From Larimichthys crocea (Eukaryota; Chordata; Actinopteri; Sciaenidae): a DNA stretch of 64,000 bases. Both the position numbers and the translations under genes were made by a program. Positions 14,501 through 25,001 of the stretch are shown here, in pieces. Numbering within the stretch: the stretch's first letter is position 1; every line of letters begins with the position of its first letter. The stretch lies in assembly GCF_000972845.2 (NCBI RefSeq), contig NC_040018.1, positions 3,515,632 through 3,579,631 of the forward strand. Direction: 5' to 3'. The notes under the pieces were generated by a model. That model did no database searches, had not been told where the DNA came from, and saw only the letters and a list, made by a program, of their open reading frames with translations.

Positions 14501-17500
14501 TAGACAGCACGCTCAGCAAGGTAAAGACACGTAACAGCCTCCTGACTGCTCAGGACACAGTTATGGACTTATGTAATAACTAATATATGTGCGTTATGTG
14601 CTGTGGATCAGATAGAAATATGGATGTGTAACGTTTACTCTGGTTTAAAACATTTCAAATACATTTCCCTGATGTATTTTGTTTTATTATCAGCCTTATG
14701 TGTAGTCATGTTCACACATAGCCCGTAGCACGCACACATCCATGATAGTTATGAGCTCAAACGTGCTAAATAGATAGTAAGTGGAGGTAAAGTTAATGTT
14801 TCAAAAACATAAGCGACCTCTTCTAAAGAAAGAGAAGGTGTGACCACCACACTGTAAAAAAAAAACTAGCAAACAACGAGCTGTGTCACGAGCTCAAACG
14901 GTTTTTGCCCGAGCCTGGACACACATAGCAAGAAATGGGCAGCATAAAAACTGATTTTATTTGACTCCATTATAGATTTTATCTTGGTAGTTTGAGCTCT
15001 TATTTTTAGATTAAGTATCAGTGCATTGCGTACAGTTTTAAGCACGTACAAGGGGATTACTTAAGTTAAAGAAATACAGAGTAACTTTTAATGAAGGTTT
15101 CTCAGTATTAAAATATGTTTTTATGTTGTGTATTTCTTCATGTAGAATGTTCTGGGTTGTATATCTCCTTTTCTTGCTGTGTTTCCAGGCTTGGCTAGTC
15201 ATATTTACCTTTCCAGCTTGTGACACGGCTCATTGTTTGCCAGTTTTGTTTTTTCATTTTGGTCGTCACACCTTTTTTATTAGGAGAGGCCGCGTATGTA
15301 AGATTCATTCACAGAAGTGTTAGATCATGCAATTATACTACATTTGCTGGTTGTCGTTTGAACCTCTCCTGTTTATAAATGGCCATTACTGCTGATTCGA
15401 TTACGCTAAAGATGGCTTATAGCTGAACACACTGTTTTTTTGCCCATAATAAACAAGAAAGTGCCAGAATCAGTTTGTATTGTTTCTCATCACAACCGTG
15501 AACCCAGTACAGCTTTGGAAATGCTTAATCAGCCTTCTGAGTTGTTAGTTTCCAAGATACGTACGTTAATATTTATTAATAATGTTTATATACACAGTTA
15601 ATATATCTAATAAATACTAAAACATATCTGTTGTTTTCCTTACTACAGCAGGTACCCAAACCTGAGCGCAAAAAGAGGAGGAAAAAGGACACCGACATTG
15701 TAAGTCCTGTCCTCTACTCCTCTGTTTGCTCTTTGGAATGATAATAAGAAGAAAGAGAATAAAAAATGCTATAAAACATACATAAAAATGTGAAAGTATG
15801 CAGGTGATGAACATTTGCTCTGCTGTTCTCTGCAGGTGGAGGAGCATAACGGCCACATCTTCAAATCCACCCAGTACAGCATCCCCACATACTGTGAATT
15901 CTGCTCGTCACTCATCTGGATGATGGATCGTGCCTGTGTTTGTAAATGTGAGCGTGCATGTTAAATATCACAGCAGGGATTGAGCAGAAATCCAGAATCT
16001 AAGAAACATTGTGTTGTTCTGAACCTTTTCGCTGGTGGACGGCATTGGAAGTACAGTAGTATTTTTTTTCTTGTGCCAAAATAATTCAATTGACAGAAAA
16101 TTAAACAACAATTTGAACAGTCAAGTAATTGTTTTAGTTTGCGCCCTCTCCCAGCAAATTTAAAAAATGCAGCAGAGGTCTACAGAGGACAGTTACTATA
16201 GGGGATGTGGCCTCATGGCTACATGGTGTGTAAGCAAAAGGCATCCTTCAAGTCAAAAACTGCAGTTCCTCAAACGTCCACTTGAGGCTGGCTACAGAAT
16301 GAGTCAGTCTCCATAAGTCCCCATGTTCAAATGTCCAACTTCACAGCAGAAATAAACATGTTTACAGTCTGGTACAAAAAAATTTTTGGTCTCTATAGCT
16401 AATTTCTCTGTTCATGACAACTGTACTGAGGGTGAATTAATATACAACTCACCTGTTCAAATTATATAAAGGCTTAAAGTTAAAGTAACAGCATGGCCAC
16501 TTTGATTGACAGGGTGTAGCAGGAGTGTAGCTGCCGGTAGCCTGTGCTAACCAAAGCATCTGCTGTCAGGCTCTCGGTGTCTGCACTGGAAACACTGGAG
16601 CTTTCACAGTGACTCAAAGCATGTTCACGGCCGTTTGTAAAAGTTTCTGTGTAGTAAACGTGTTGTTAGCTCATTAGCTCTGCCTCTCTGAGTCCAGAAC
16701 AGCCAGTAGTAGCCACTGTCAGACGCTGGAGCTGCTACCCTGCATCACCTGCCTCCAAAATGAGCCAACAGTGCAATAGCCACGTTTCAAACTGCAGAGG
16801 GAGGTCGCCATAGCACAATATGTAGAATCTAAATACTTAATATGTGCAGATTTTGACCCGAATCAGTCATCAACACTACTAAATGTACATATGCATTGGT
16901 GTGAGAGTTTAGTTACACTTTAAGCAGAGTCATATTTGCTGGTTTTACTTCCTTAAATGTGAAGAATTACATTTTATATGATCAATTAATTAACTGACAA
17001 AATAATCAGCATATTAATTGGTAATGAAATTAAGTGTAGGTCGCAAAAATATAAATGTGGGTCAGTCGAATGTGTCGCACACATTACACACACACACACA
17101 CCATGCCTCTGCTGTGTTCAGTCTGGTGTCCAGCGAGCCCCACCCTCCCTCAGCCTTAATCAGATTGTTTTCAACTGGACTCATGGGGTCTGCGGCTCCG
17201 TCTCTCCAGAGATTTCTCCCTCACACAGTTTGTCCTTTATTCGCACAGGATGTTTTCTTCATGCCAGCCAATGCTGCTTCTGTCTCTATAACATTTGTTT
17301 TTTTTTGTTTTTTTTTGTGTGTTTTTTGTGCTGAATAATGAGGAGGCACTGCCTTTCTGTGGATAATGGAAGTGACCTGTTTGATTTCTCTGGTTGTGTT
17401 TGTCCAGTGTGCCGGTATGCCTGCCACAGAAAGTGCTGCCAGAAGACGACCACCAAATGCAGCAAGAAGGTGAGTCAGCCATATTGTGTGTGTGGTCCCG

Positions 17501-20500
17501 CACAATAATGTCCCATGACATTAATTGTGTTACTGTGGTTTTGGGTACAGTAGGCTAAGTGTTACTTTTGCCACCTAACACAGCGTAAGTGTCGTATAAT
17601 TCTTAAAAGATGACTTGGTGAAGATACTTTATTACATTTTTTGGGAACGTTGCCAATGTTTGTAAGAGTTTTATGGAGAATATTCGATACCCAGAGTGCT
17701 TTACAGACAAGGAAAAGCATGAAAAGGATTTAAAACAAGCAAGAAAAAGCACATTATTGCCTTATGCATGTGTCTACATCTGTACACACAACTTGTCTGT
17801 GTTTACCAGAGTACACTGTGTTTGTGTCTGTGAACAGTTTGATCCGGAGCTTTCCTCCAGACAGTTTGGAGTGGAGGTTTCTCGTCTGACTAATGACGAA
17901 AGGACGGTGCCCCTGGTTGTGGAGAAGCTCATTAACTACATTGAGATGCACGGCCTCTATACTGAAGGAATATACAGAAAATCTGGATCCACCAACAAGA
18001 TTAAGGAACTCAAGCAGGGACTGGACACAGGTGACTTTTAGCTATAGCTAACAGGGTGCCAGCTGGCTTTTAAGTGATTAAATGTGATTACTAAGTGTCT
18101 GCATTCTTGTAACCGTACAGACGTGGACAGTGTGAATCTGGACGACTACAACATCCATGTTATTGCCAGTGTTTTCAAGCAGTGGCTGAGAGATCTGCCT
18201 AATCCTCTGATGACTTTTGAGCTGTACGAGGAGTTTATACGTGCCATGGGTAAGCAGTCAACATCTTTTATCCAGCTCCACTGAGTTTTCAAGTGCTTCA
18301 CACACTGACAATTTATAATCGTGAACGTCAGAAGATATATTTGTTTGCTGTAACAGTAAGTGGTGATTTGTCTTGTGGAAATGCCTCCCCAGGTTTGCAG
18401 GATAAAAAGGAAACGATCAGAGGGGTGTATTCAGTTATTGACCAGCTAAGCAGAACTCACCTAAACACTCTGGAACGCCTCATATTTCATCTTGTCAGGT
18501 AATCTTAGTGTAGGATAAATGCATGAAATAGCTTAATTTCCTTCCTGATTATTGGTTCTAAAAACTGAATTTATGCTTTCAGGATCGCCCTGCAAGAGGA
18601 CACAAACCGTATGTCCGCTAACGCCTTGGCTATAGTTTTTGCTCCTTGTATCCTGCGTTGTCCCGACACCATCGACCCGCTGCAGAGTGTCCAGGACATC
18701 GGCAAGACGACAGCGTAAGAATATACATCATAATAAATTCAGTGCCTTTGCCTAAGTCAGTGATTTACAAAGTGTTGAGCCAGCCCCCCGATAGAGGGCA
18801 TAGAGGCATTTCAGTTAGTTAGTTAGAAGTTAAATGAATCTGTCACATGTGGGGAATAATTTACCGAACCTTTTTTAAGGCTAACAAGGTCCAATTTAGC
18901 AAGATTTATGCAGACAGTGAAAGTACAATTTGGACACGTCAACCAAAACCACAGCCAGCTTCGCATTGTAGCAGAGCAGATTTGTGTCATTGTGTTTAAA
19001 AACTGACTAACATAACTAACTTTATGATAATATTATTTATTATATAAATAAATTGGTTAGTGATTAGTTTAATTTGGTTTGCTTTGCTGCAGATTTCCCC
19101 ATTAATGGTTGATAAAATGAATCGCATGTGGTCATAAAAAATGCAGAAAATTGGATATTATGAGGACTGTACTGTATAAATAAAACTTGCTTTGATTTAT
19201 ATGATTCATTTTAAGTATCTTCAGTCCTTCTGATGTTGTTTTGTGTCTTGCCGTCCCTCTGTAGGTGTGTAGAACTTATCATTTGTGAACAGATGAATAA
19301 GTACAAAGTGCGACTAAAGGACATCAGTAGCCTGGAGTTTGCTGAGAATAAGGCCAAGTGTAGACTGACCCTCATTCGACGGTCAATGGTAAGTTCCAAT
19401 AACGTGACTAATCCCACTGTTATCAGATGAATCACGTATTTACACTGAGTCATTGCTAAATCTAACTGAGCCATCCTAAAAAAAACTCCTTCAGTGCTCC
19501 CTGATTTCCTCCCTTTCTAAGCTGTGTTTCTCCTCTCCTAACCTGTCCTTTCCTTTACCCAGAAACCCGTACTAATAGCTGTTAGATTTATGAGCATAGT
19601 GCGCACTATGGTATGTATATATACACACAAACCATGGCTTGCACCCGCCAAAACCATCATCTAGTGGTGATGTTGTTGTGGTTACCGATCACTGCATCTC
19701 TTCAAATATTAACATCCCGTCGTCTTCATCCTTTAAAGCATGAGTCTTCACCTCATTCAGTCTTCAGTTTTTTTTTATTTTATAACTGTATCTACTATAT
19801 CTGTCTCTTGTGGATGAAAGTAAGGACATGCAGATGCTTCTAATTAGATTTAAATGATGCTACATTTCCCTAGAAAGTACCATAATATCACACAGCAGTG
19901 ATATTATTACTATTGGCTTCACTTCAAGTGAGAAATCATAAAAACGTGTACAGCATCTGCCACTCAGAAGAAAGCAGACCTTCATACTGCACATTTATGA
20001 TCCTGGCATTAATAATCCCTCTTTGCTTCTCGCTTTTGCCCTAAGCAGCCAAATGCAGCTAAAAAGGTAAAGTTGTGTATCATTGTGCTGTTCGATCAGT
20101 CGATTTCATGTGGTTCTGTGACTGCATGTACGTGTGAGTAGGTCCTTGTTAAAAGTGCTGAAATGTTCTGTATGACTGTTTTCATTTTGTGTCGTTTTTT
20201 ATGGAGCGCCAAATGTAATATTCACATGAGTGGTAAGACAACGTCTGCCTTTTGTCTCCTTAGGGAAAAGGCCGTGTACAGCGACTAAGCTACCACGCGC
20301 CCTCGCCTCCAGTCAGCCCACGGCTGCCGTCTGTGGCTGACGTTGTGATAGAAGAAAGTGGTGAAGATGAAGAGGGAGCAGACTCGTTTTCCGAAATCTC
20401 GGAGCATCAGCAGGCGGCCATGCAGCAGGAAGAGAGAGTGCTGACGGAGCAAATCGAAAGCCTGCAGAAAGAGAAGTAAACAAGCTTAAACGTGCTTAAA

Positions 20501-21361
20501 ATGTTTTGATAATGTGTCTTAAAATGACTTGAAGTGATCTGAATTTACAAAAAGAACATTACTATGCATGTATTATTACTGTTAGCTGTGTCTCATCATG
20601 GGTGCTATGTTTGGCTCTGCAGAGAGGAGTTGACTTTTGAGATGCTGACTCTGGAGCCACGAGCATCAGATGATGAGACCCTGGAGTCAGAAGCCTCTAT
20701 CGGTACTGCAGACAGCTCTGAAAACCTTAATGTGGACTCTGAGGGAACCATTTCTGACTTCTCTGGTATGTCAACATGCAGGAAATTCTAACATGTACAA
20801 TTATTTATGCATAATTGATTAATTAAATAAAGAAAAAAGCAAAAAAAAGTCAACTCTTCTCTTGCAGAGAGAGGTCCAGTGGTGACTTCCCCCTGGCCTC
20901 GGAGATCTGACGGGAAGAGCCCGCGACGCCACGCTCTCCGTCGGCAACCCGACTCCCTAGACTCTGTCGACTCTTGCTCCAGCGTTTCCTCCTACTCCTC
21001 CTCATCACACTTCCACCCATCATCCTCTTCCTCTACTGCGACTACCCGGCGATTTCGTTTCCATGGCAAGTCTCCCTCGGTAGGTTTAGGTCCGACCCAG
21101 GCCCAGTCTCCGAATACATCTCAAGCATCCCGATCAGACAGCATCAACAGTAGCCCGACAGGAGATCTGGAGGGCGCTTATGACGAAAGGCCCCAGTTTA
21201 CAAGTCGAGGCACCTTCAATCCAGAGAGGGGCAAACAGAAACTTAAGGGGGCCAAGCATTCAACCTTGAGGCACTCCAGAGAAGGCGACGGCCATGGCAG
21301 GGACCCTCCAGACATACCACAGCAGCTGGTATTGTATGGCAGTAATGAATTCATGGTATGA
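934..21361 (+). CDS. myo9a: Unconventional myosin-IXa (5'-partial, 29 exons seen)
   Basis: Actin motor that carries its own RhoGAP and switches off Rho at actin sites. Exons: 934-1071, 1544-1583, 1664-1786, 2799-2879, 3094-3204, 6595-6717, 8259-8408, 8945-9252, 9670-11415, 11833-11932, 12168-12392, 13317-13414, 13525-13652, 13762-13982, 14073-14189, 14332-14520, 15652-15699, 15836-15947, 17408-17469, 17838-18030, 18121-18249, 18393-18498, 18583-18714, 19265-19388, 19563-19610, 20049-20066, 20264-20475, 20623-20765, 20868-21361. All have AG/GT borders and matching phases; joined, they give about 1905 residues. Domain order is motor end, six IQ-like repeats, long tail, C1, RhoGAP, C-terminus EFMV. 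The tail motif [13 protein letters not shown] and the NEFMV end fit MYO9A better than MYO9B. The start codon and most of the motor are upstream of the window. The acceptor of the first exon (930 or 933) is uncertain. Confidence 0.95.
1150..1385 (+). repeat. SINE-like interspersed repeat in myo9a intron
   Basis: The stretch from TGTGGCCTCGTGGCCCAGAG through CTACCAGCTCC, GTGCTGTTCTGTAGCTGACC and CTCCCAACGGAGGGG to GAATTTCCCCACAGGGG resembles a fish short interspersed element with a LINE-type tail. The family name is not assigned. A short open reading frame across it is incidental. Confidence 0.5.
2468..2503. repeat. (TG)n microsatellite
   Basis: About 18 TG units in the myo9a intron before the exon at 2799. 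A GAGGAGGA purine run follows at about 2560-2585, and a CA-rich tract lies at 2610-2644. Confidence 0.95.
3205..6594 (+). other. Large myo9a intron with repeat fragments
   Basis: A 3.4 kb intron. About 3355-3500 has a fragment starting TTACTCAAGCAAGTACAATT and a SINE-like piece (GGGGTTCAGTATCTTGCTCA). About 3900-4025 ends in TTCCACCACTGG, the terminus of the common fish GTGGTGGAA MITE family, also seen near 5920-5940. Three tandem 17-bp units lie at 5822-5872. No exon was seen. Confidence 0.6.
5822..5872. repeat. 17-bp tandem repeat, three units
   Basis: Units 5822-5838, 5839-5855 and 5856-5872 read TAGATTTTTGCATGTAT, TAGATTTTTGCATGTAG and TAGATTTTTGCATGTAT. They are identical except for the last base of unit two. 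Confidence 0.95.
7085..7706. mobile_element. Nested repeats: TACAACC-ended MITE interrupted by family A copy
   Basis: In the myo9a intron 6718-8258. A fish repeat with ends near 7116 (TACAACCGTGGGACCCTG, then GATGATTTGCAAACCC) and at about 7670-7702 (GCGTCCCAACTTTTTTGTAA, then GAGGTTGTA) is split by a + strand copy of the interspersed family here called A (about 7264-7662). Family A marks are CACCTGTCAATCAAAGCAG, TGTACCAGGCTGTAAACATG and CCTCAAGTGGACGTTTGAGG. Family identity is from pattern memory. Confidence 0.6.
8259..9252 (+). other. myo9a: myo9a exons encoding the IQ-motif neck
   Basis: Two exons, about residues 206-358 of the partial product, form the lever arm that binds calmodulin-type light chains. 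Six IQ-like segments can be read: [82 protein letters not shown] and [16 protein letters not shown]. An acidic [10 protein letters not shown] insert separates the second and third. Class IX myosins usually have 4-6 IQ motifs, so the count fits. Confidence 0.9.
8600..8720 (+). repeat. Fish interspersed repeat fragment (CCCGTAGGTGTGAATGTGAG type)
   Basis: The run GACTCTAAATTGCCCGTAGG, then GAATGTGAGCGTGAATGG, then TTGTCCAGGGTGTATCCCAC is a very common teleost repeat core. It lies in the intron between exons 8259-8408 and 8945-9252. A 5' part of the same repeat type lies separately at about 11605-11697. Confidence 0.65.
9670..11415 (+). other. myo9a: myo9a giant tail exon
   Basis: One 1746-base exon, about residues 358-939, encodes a mostly disordered tail. 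It begins with a charged helix ([20 protein letters not shown]), then [14 protein letters not shown]. It holds the well conserved [20 protein letters not shown] helix, a [16 protein letters not shown] segment, a Pro/Ser/Thr-rich middle, a second coiled-coil stretch ([20 protein letters not shown]) and a Pro-rich end with [11 protein letters not shown]. The exon codes throughout on + with clean AG and GTGAGT borders. Long minus-strand frames inside it are shadows. Confidence 0.93.
11605..11700 (+). repeat. Fish interspersed repeat fragment (5' part)
   Basis: GTTTCTGTGTGGACATGTTC, then TCTCTCCAGGTACCTCGG, then CTTCCTCCCACAATCCAAAG is the 5' half of the dispersed repeat whose 3' half is at about 8600-8720. 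Confidence 0.6.
12393..13316 (+). other. myo9a intron, no feature seen
   Basis: AT-rich, single-copy-looking intron. No exon or clear repeat was found. Confidence 0.5.
14521..15651 (+). other. myo9a intron, no feature seen
   Basis: A 1.1 kb AT-rich intron ending at the CTACAGCAG acceptor. No exon-like open segment with both splice sites was found. Confidence 0.5.
15836..17469 (+). other. myo9a: myo9a C1 zinc-finger domain exons
   Basis: Two exons, 15836-15947 and 17408-17469, encode a phorbol-ester/DAG-type C1 domain at about residues 1322-1371. The ligands read H-x12-C-x2-C in [17 protein letters not shown], then C-x2-C, x4, H, x2, C, x7, C in [20 protein letters not shown]. All eight expected His/Cys are present. 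A leucine codon is split across the 1.46 kb intron. In class IX myosins this domain sits directly before RhoGAP, as here; it is generally regarded as atypical for DAG binding. Confidence 0.92.
16196..16835 (-). mobile_element. Family A interspersed repeat (minus-oriented copy) plus adjoining repeat-like DNA
   Basis: In the intron inside the C1 domain. About 16255-16515 matches family A in reverse: CTCAAACGTCCACTTGAGGC, CAACTTCACAGCAGAAATAA, ACATGTTTACAGTCTGGTAC, CACTTTGATTGACAGG. The flank to 16835 (GCCAGTAGTAGCCACTGTCA) looks repetitive too but has no second copy here. Confidence 0.65.
17838..19388 (+). other. myo9a: myo9a RhoGAP domain exons
   Basis: Exons 17838-18030, 18121-18249, 18393-18498, 18583-18714 and 19265-19388 encode about residues 1374-1601. 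The arginine finger is in [13 protein letters not shown] (about R1420). The conserved Lys helix reads [19 protein letters not shown], and the Asn-bearing motif reads [20 protein letters not shown]. All catalytic signatures are intact, so the domain should stimulate GTP hydrolysis by RhoA-type GTPases. It is the best conserved part of the gene in this window. Confidence 0.95.
19563..19610 (+). other. myo9a: Candidate 48-bp optional exon in myo9a
   Basis: After a pyrimidine-rich tract and CAG, 16 codons ([16 protein letters not shown]) run to a GTATGT donor, with no stop and in phase 0 on both sides. It lies between the RhoGAP end (RRSM) and the next tail exon (GKGR), which also join in frame without it. 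Read as an alternatively spliced exon. Inference from splice sites and phase only. Confidence 0.6.
20049..20066 (+). other. myo9a: Candidate 18-bp microexon in myo9a
   Basis: CCAAATGCAGCTAAAAAG (PNAAKK) is flanked by CTAAGCAG and GTAAAG and keeps phase 0. With the 48-bp exon upstream it would give up to four tail variants just after RhoGAP. It is too short to prove from sequence alone. Confidence 0.5.
20264..21361 (+). other. myo9a: myo9a C-terminal exons
   Basis: Three exons after RhoGAP. Read blocks are [20 protein letters not shown], a coiled coil, then [20 protein letters not shown] and [14 protein letters not shown] Ser-rich stretch follows, then [20 protein letters not shown] and the end NEFMV with stop TGA at 21359-21361. 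The last coding exon is 494 bases. The terminal FMV fits a class II PDZ ligand (hydrophobic-x-hydrophobic). Confidence 0.93.
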
Positions 21362-21925
21362 AGGACACTGGGACACCAAAGCACTCCCTATTCAGCTCCC
21401 TGGCAGGCATATACTGTACATTCTCAACGGGAGTCAATGCAACGTCGACTGGTCTCCACTTCTCAAAAGCACTCTTGCTTAGCCTTTCTTTAAGTCTGCA
21501 AAGAAGTGTCCCCAAGTGCCCTGTACAGTGTTTCCACCCCCAGGAGGGGGTAATGTTTGGCAGAGGGACAGAACTCAGTGGAAGGAGTCCTCTCTTCTGT
21601 GGACTAAACTGCCACCCATGCTCTCACAGTGCCTTGGCAGATCTTTACTCAGCGCCAAGAGGAGACGCACTGAGCAGGAGGACAGAGAAAAGGGAATGTT
21701 GGAATATGCGTAAGACCACTTAGTATCAGGGAATGTTACAGAGCTGGAAAGCTGAATCAGTGTACTACAGTAAAAAAGAAAAAAAATCAGGCAACATGAG
21801 GCGTCACAGATGTTACGGTGAACTTAAAGCTCACAATTATTAGCTGCTTTATGAGTTTACAGTTCATAACAATCAGTGTAAGCAGTTGTTGCTCTGTTAT
21901 TACAAATTTATTTTTCCCTTTATTT

Positions 21926-21931
21926 AATAAA
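21926..21931 (+). terminator. Possible myo9a poly(A) signal
   Basis: AATAAA 565 bases after the myo9a stop, the first canonical signal in the 3' flank. Use is not proven; vertebrate MYO9A 3' UTRs can be longer. Confidence 0.4.
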
Positions 21932-23259
21932 TTTTAATGTTACAGAAAATTCTTTATAGCATATAATATACAGGTATAAATACTGTACAAAGCCGGAACA
22001 CCAGCCTCTGCTGGGTAGTTGAAGTCAAATATTTATCTTTTTTTTTTCTTTTCTTTTTTTTTTGAGTATCTTGGACTGTACAGATTTGGGCAGTGGATGT
22101 GTGTGTGTGTTTATGTGTGAGTGTATGTATGTGTGAGAAAGAGAATACCACTTCATGTGTTTTTTTTTTTAAGTTTGTGCTGCTTTATTTTTTTTCCCTC
22201 TCACAAGGGAAATACCGCCATCAAAGGGACCAAGTTCAGCTGGTGTGTATTCCAGCCAAGGAGATCCCAGCTCTGTAAAGAATGTCGGATGTGTATAAAA
22301 TCCCTGCATTCACTGCTTAACAGCCATACAACAATTGTAATGTACAGTACAATTCATATGTACAGTATAGTGGACAAATGCCATTCTATTCTTGAAATCT
22401 ATTGTTACACCCCCCCACCTCCTGTCTCTAAAGTGTTTGCTCAATAGCAACCAAGCAAGAACATAAAATCAGTCTTTTGTCTTTATTATTGTCGAGATGT
22501 GAAATGTATTTTTCTACATTGTCGGGGCCTAACACTCAATTTATCATTGTTATGTCAAAGTACTGCAGAGCAGTGGTTCCCATCCTTTCAACCTGTCATT
22601 GAGGAAACTGAAGACCCCTAAGTGACAGAACAAAAACAACTGATAAACTTTACAACTAACCTAAATATTAAACACAATAACTGCAGGAAGTTTATGTCAA
22701 ATGAGCAGATTTGGATGAATATTAAGCAGTGAGTATGTGAATATTGCATCAGAGATGAGTTGATAGTCACTTTTTTATACAATTCTCTCAACTCTATTAT
22801 GTTTTCTAACAATAATATAATATAATAGGCTTCTTTTTTTGACAGATTCATTGTTTTATTCTCGCTGATGCTTGTCCATTGTTTTATAAGCCCTTGCAGG
22901 ACAAGGCTGTTTAGCAGACAGTAAAAGCTCTGTGAATATAGCTTGTGTTCAGGTCTTTACCGTGCCCTTTTCCTGTGGGATATTTTCAAGTTTATATTAA
23001 GAAATGATGAGAAGTGAAACGTCTTAACGGATTGAACTCTTCTCTAAGACAGATGACCTTCACAGACTTTATACCTAAATAATGATCGAAACTTTAAAAA
23101 TAACAATTTAATGTAGTTTTTACAAAAACTAATGACATTTTGAGATACATGCCTACCGTATATTCTTTTCTTGCACACCTTAAAATCAAGAAGGCCTTGC
23201 GACCTCCCCGTGAAGCTTTGGCCACCACAAGTGGTTTAAAAAGAGGCACACACATTTCT

Positions 23260-23753
23260 GACAACGTGAACAGTGGCTCTGTTTTATCAAGTGTCCCTGT
23301 AAACCAGCAGAACACCCTGAAACTGAAGCAGCTACATTCATTTACACCTGTACTGTGATCTTCAACATACTGATCAAAGTATTACCTGATCCAAGGGAAG
23401 ATTTTCACACTGGTTAAGTTACAATTATTTGTGGTCAACGATTAATTATGTGTCATTGAGAAACCAATATAACATACCAGCACAATTACCGAGGGTGCAG
23501 GTGTGAGGACAGACAGATAAATATGAACTTTAAGTGAGACCATGCAACTGTTAAAAGAAGTTACAGCATTATTGATCTCACAGATGAAAGTTCGTACTTG
23601 ATTCAGTTACTTGGTGTGTAGCTGTGTAATGTTCAGATTCTTGACACGTCACTAGTTGTGCTACTATGGCACTACGTTTTAGCCAAAGTTCATTAAATGT
23701 TATACAGGCTCACTTAAAAGAAGAAGCTGAATAGTTTAGTTTAGTCTAAATCT
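23260..23753 (+). repeat. 0.5 kb direct repeat, copy 1
   Basis: Nearly identical to 27156-27593 (shared AACAGTGGCTCTGTTTTATC, ACTGATCAAAGTATTACCTG and ATTGATCTCACAGATGAAAG). This copy lacks about 24 bases near 23312 that copy 2 has, and keeps about 60 bases near 23640-23695 that copy 2 lacks. Confidence 0.85.
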
Positions 23754-24633
23754 TCTCGGCCTCAAAGACATTTCATTTTTATTTTGTTACGGTCATATTT
23801 GCACTTTTAGCAGCACAGTTGAGAGATTTGTGACCTTGTTTTGAAGTGATTTCACAATCTTTGATAACAATGGATGTTACTGCCTTGCTGTGTCATTTCA
23901 TCAAGGAACTATTGTTTCCATCGAGGAAGTGAAGACTTAAATTCAGGCTTCTTACTCTCGAGAGAACAGGTAAATATGTTTGTTTTTTTCTGTGTTGCTG
24001 GCCTTTTCTCCATTTTTATTATCCTTCAGGTGCTGCTTCGGTCCTGGAAAATCATTTTGACTGTTGAACTTAGAAGAGTAGGATTTACTGAACCCAGCGG
24101 CCGTGTCTTGTGCATTTTAATTGTCACAGAAATGATCATTTGTGATTCCCTCTGGTAAAAACAGAAACCAATAACAAACTGTTCCTGAGACACAGCTGTT
24201 GAAACTCAGCTTACCCATTATGTAGCCTAAAGAGAGCAGAAAAGGCTTAATTTTCATTTTCATTGACCATTTGTTTCATTTGTTTCATCACCTCTGAATA
24301 TACACTCAGTTGAGGAGCATATCTCGACCTGTAATGAAAGTTTTATTACCTAAATGAAACATTTAGGTAATAACTTTTAAAAAACTGGATTTCATTATGT
24401 GAGGAGAAAACCAACCCTTAATTTAAATGTAGCTCTGTGCAGCAGTGTCCTCACGAAGAAGAAAATATGATGCAACCTTACGTATTATTATAATTATATA
24501 AGTGTTTTATGATATGTTTGGTATCTAAACATGTATCCACAGACAGCTTAGTTATATATTAGGTTGTTTAATCTATACAGCACATTTCAAGTAAGTGCTT
24601 TACAGATTCACAAGAATAAAAGTTAACTCAAGG

Positions 24634-25001
24634 CAGTGGTGGAAGATGTATTCAGATATGTTGAAAGAGGCGCTGCATTCAAATTTTAAACAAGTGCAAA
24701 ACTTTTAGCATCAAACTATATTTATTTCTAGATTTATTTTGCCAACTGGACTTGGTCGTAGATCTACTGTACATTTAACTCTTCTCATAGAAAGATGACC
24801 TAGATGACTGAGAACCTTCAGACTAATTATTTGATGCATTAATGTGCACATCACTTTAATGTTACTGGGCTAATTATATTTACTTTAATAATTAATTATT
24901 CAGTTGGTTGCAATCTGCATTCTTACTTCTAGATGTCACTAAATCCTACACACTGGCCCTTTAAGTACTTAAGTAAACGTACTAGTTATATTCCACCACT
25001 G
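24634..25001. mobile_element. MITE with 11-bp terminal inverted repeats
   Basis: CAGTGGTGGAA at 24634-24644 is the exact reverse complement of TTCCACCACTG at 24991-25001. The interior is AT-rich and non-coding. The termini match the common fish GTGGTGGAA MITE group, of which shorter fragments occur near 4011, 27012, 37517 and 49184. Confidence 0.7.

Larger units (their letters stand above)
11833..15699 (+). other. myo9a: myo9a mid-tail exons between the giant exon and C1
   Basis: Eight exons, about residues 940-1315. Readable parts are a Lys-rich [20 protein letters not shown], acidic [14 protein letters not shown], the [15 protein letters not shown] segment, [79 protein letters not shown], and the basic [12 protein letters not shown] before C1. 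The MRFW, KISSVAL and KALKEFR blocks are familiar from MYO9A tails. Function beyond linker and scaffold is not assigned. Confidence 0.88.

Noticed and set aside
934..21361. Assignment as MYO9B rather than MYO9A
   Set aside because: The giant tail exon, the [13 protein letters not shown] block, the post-RhoGAP coiled coil and the NEFMV end fit MYO9A, and neighbours SCAMP2 and BBS4 match human 15q23-q24, not 19p13.
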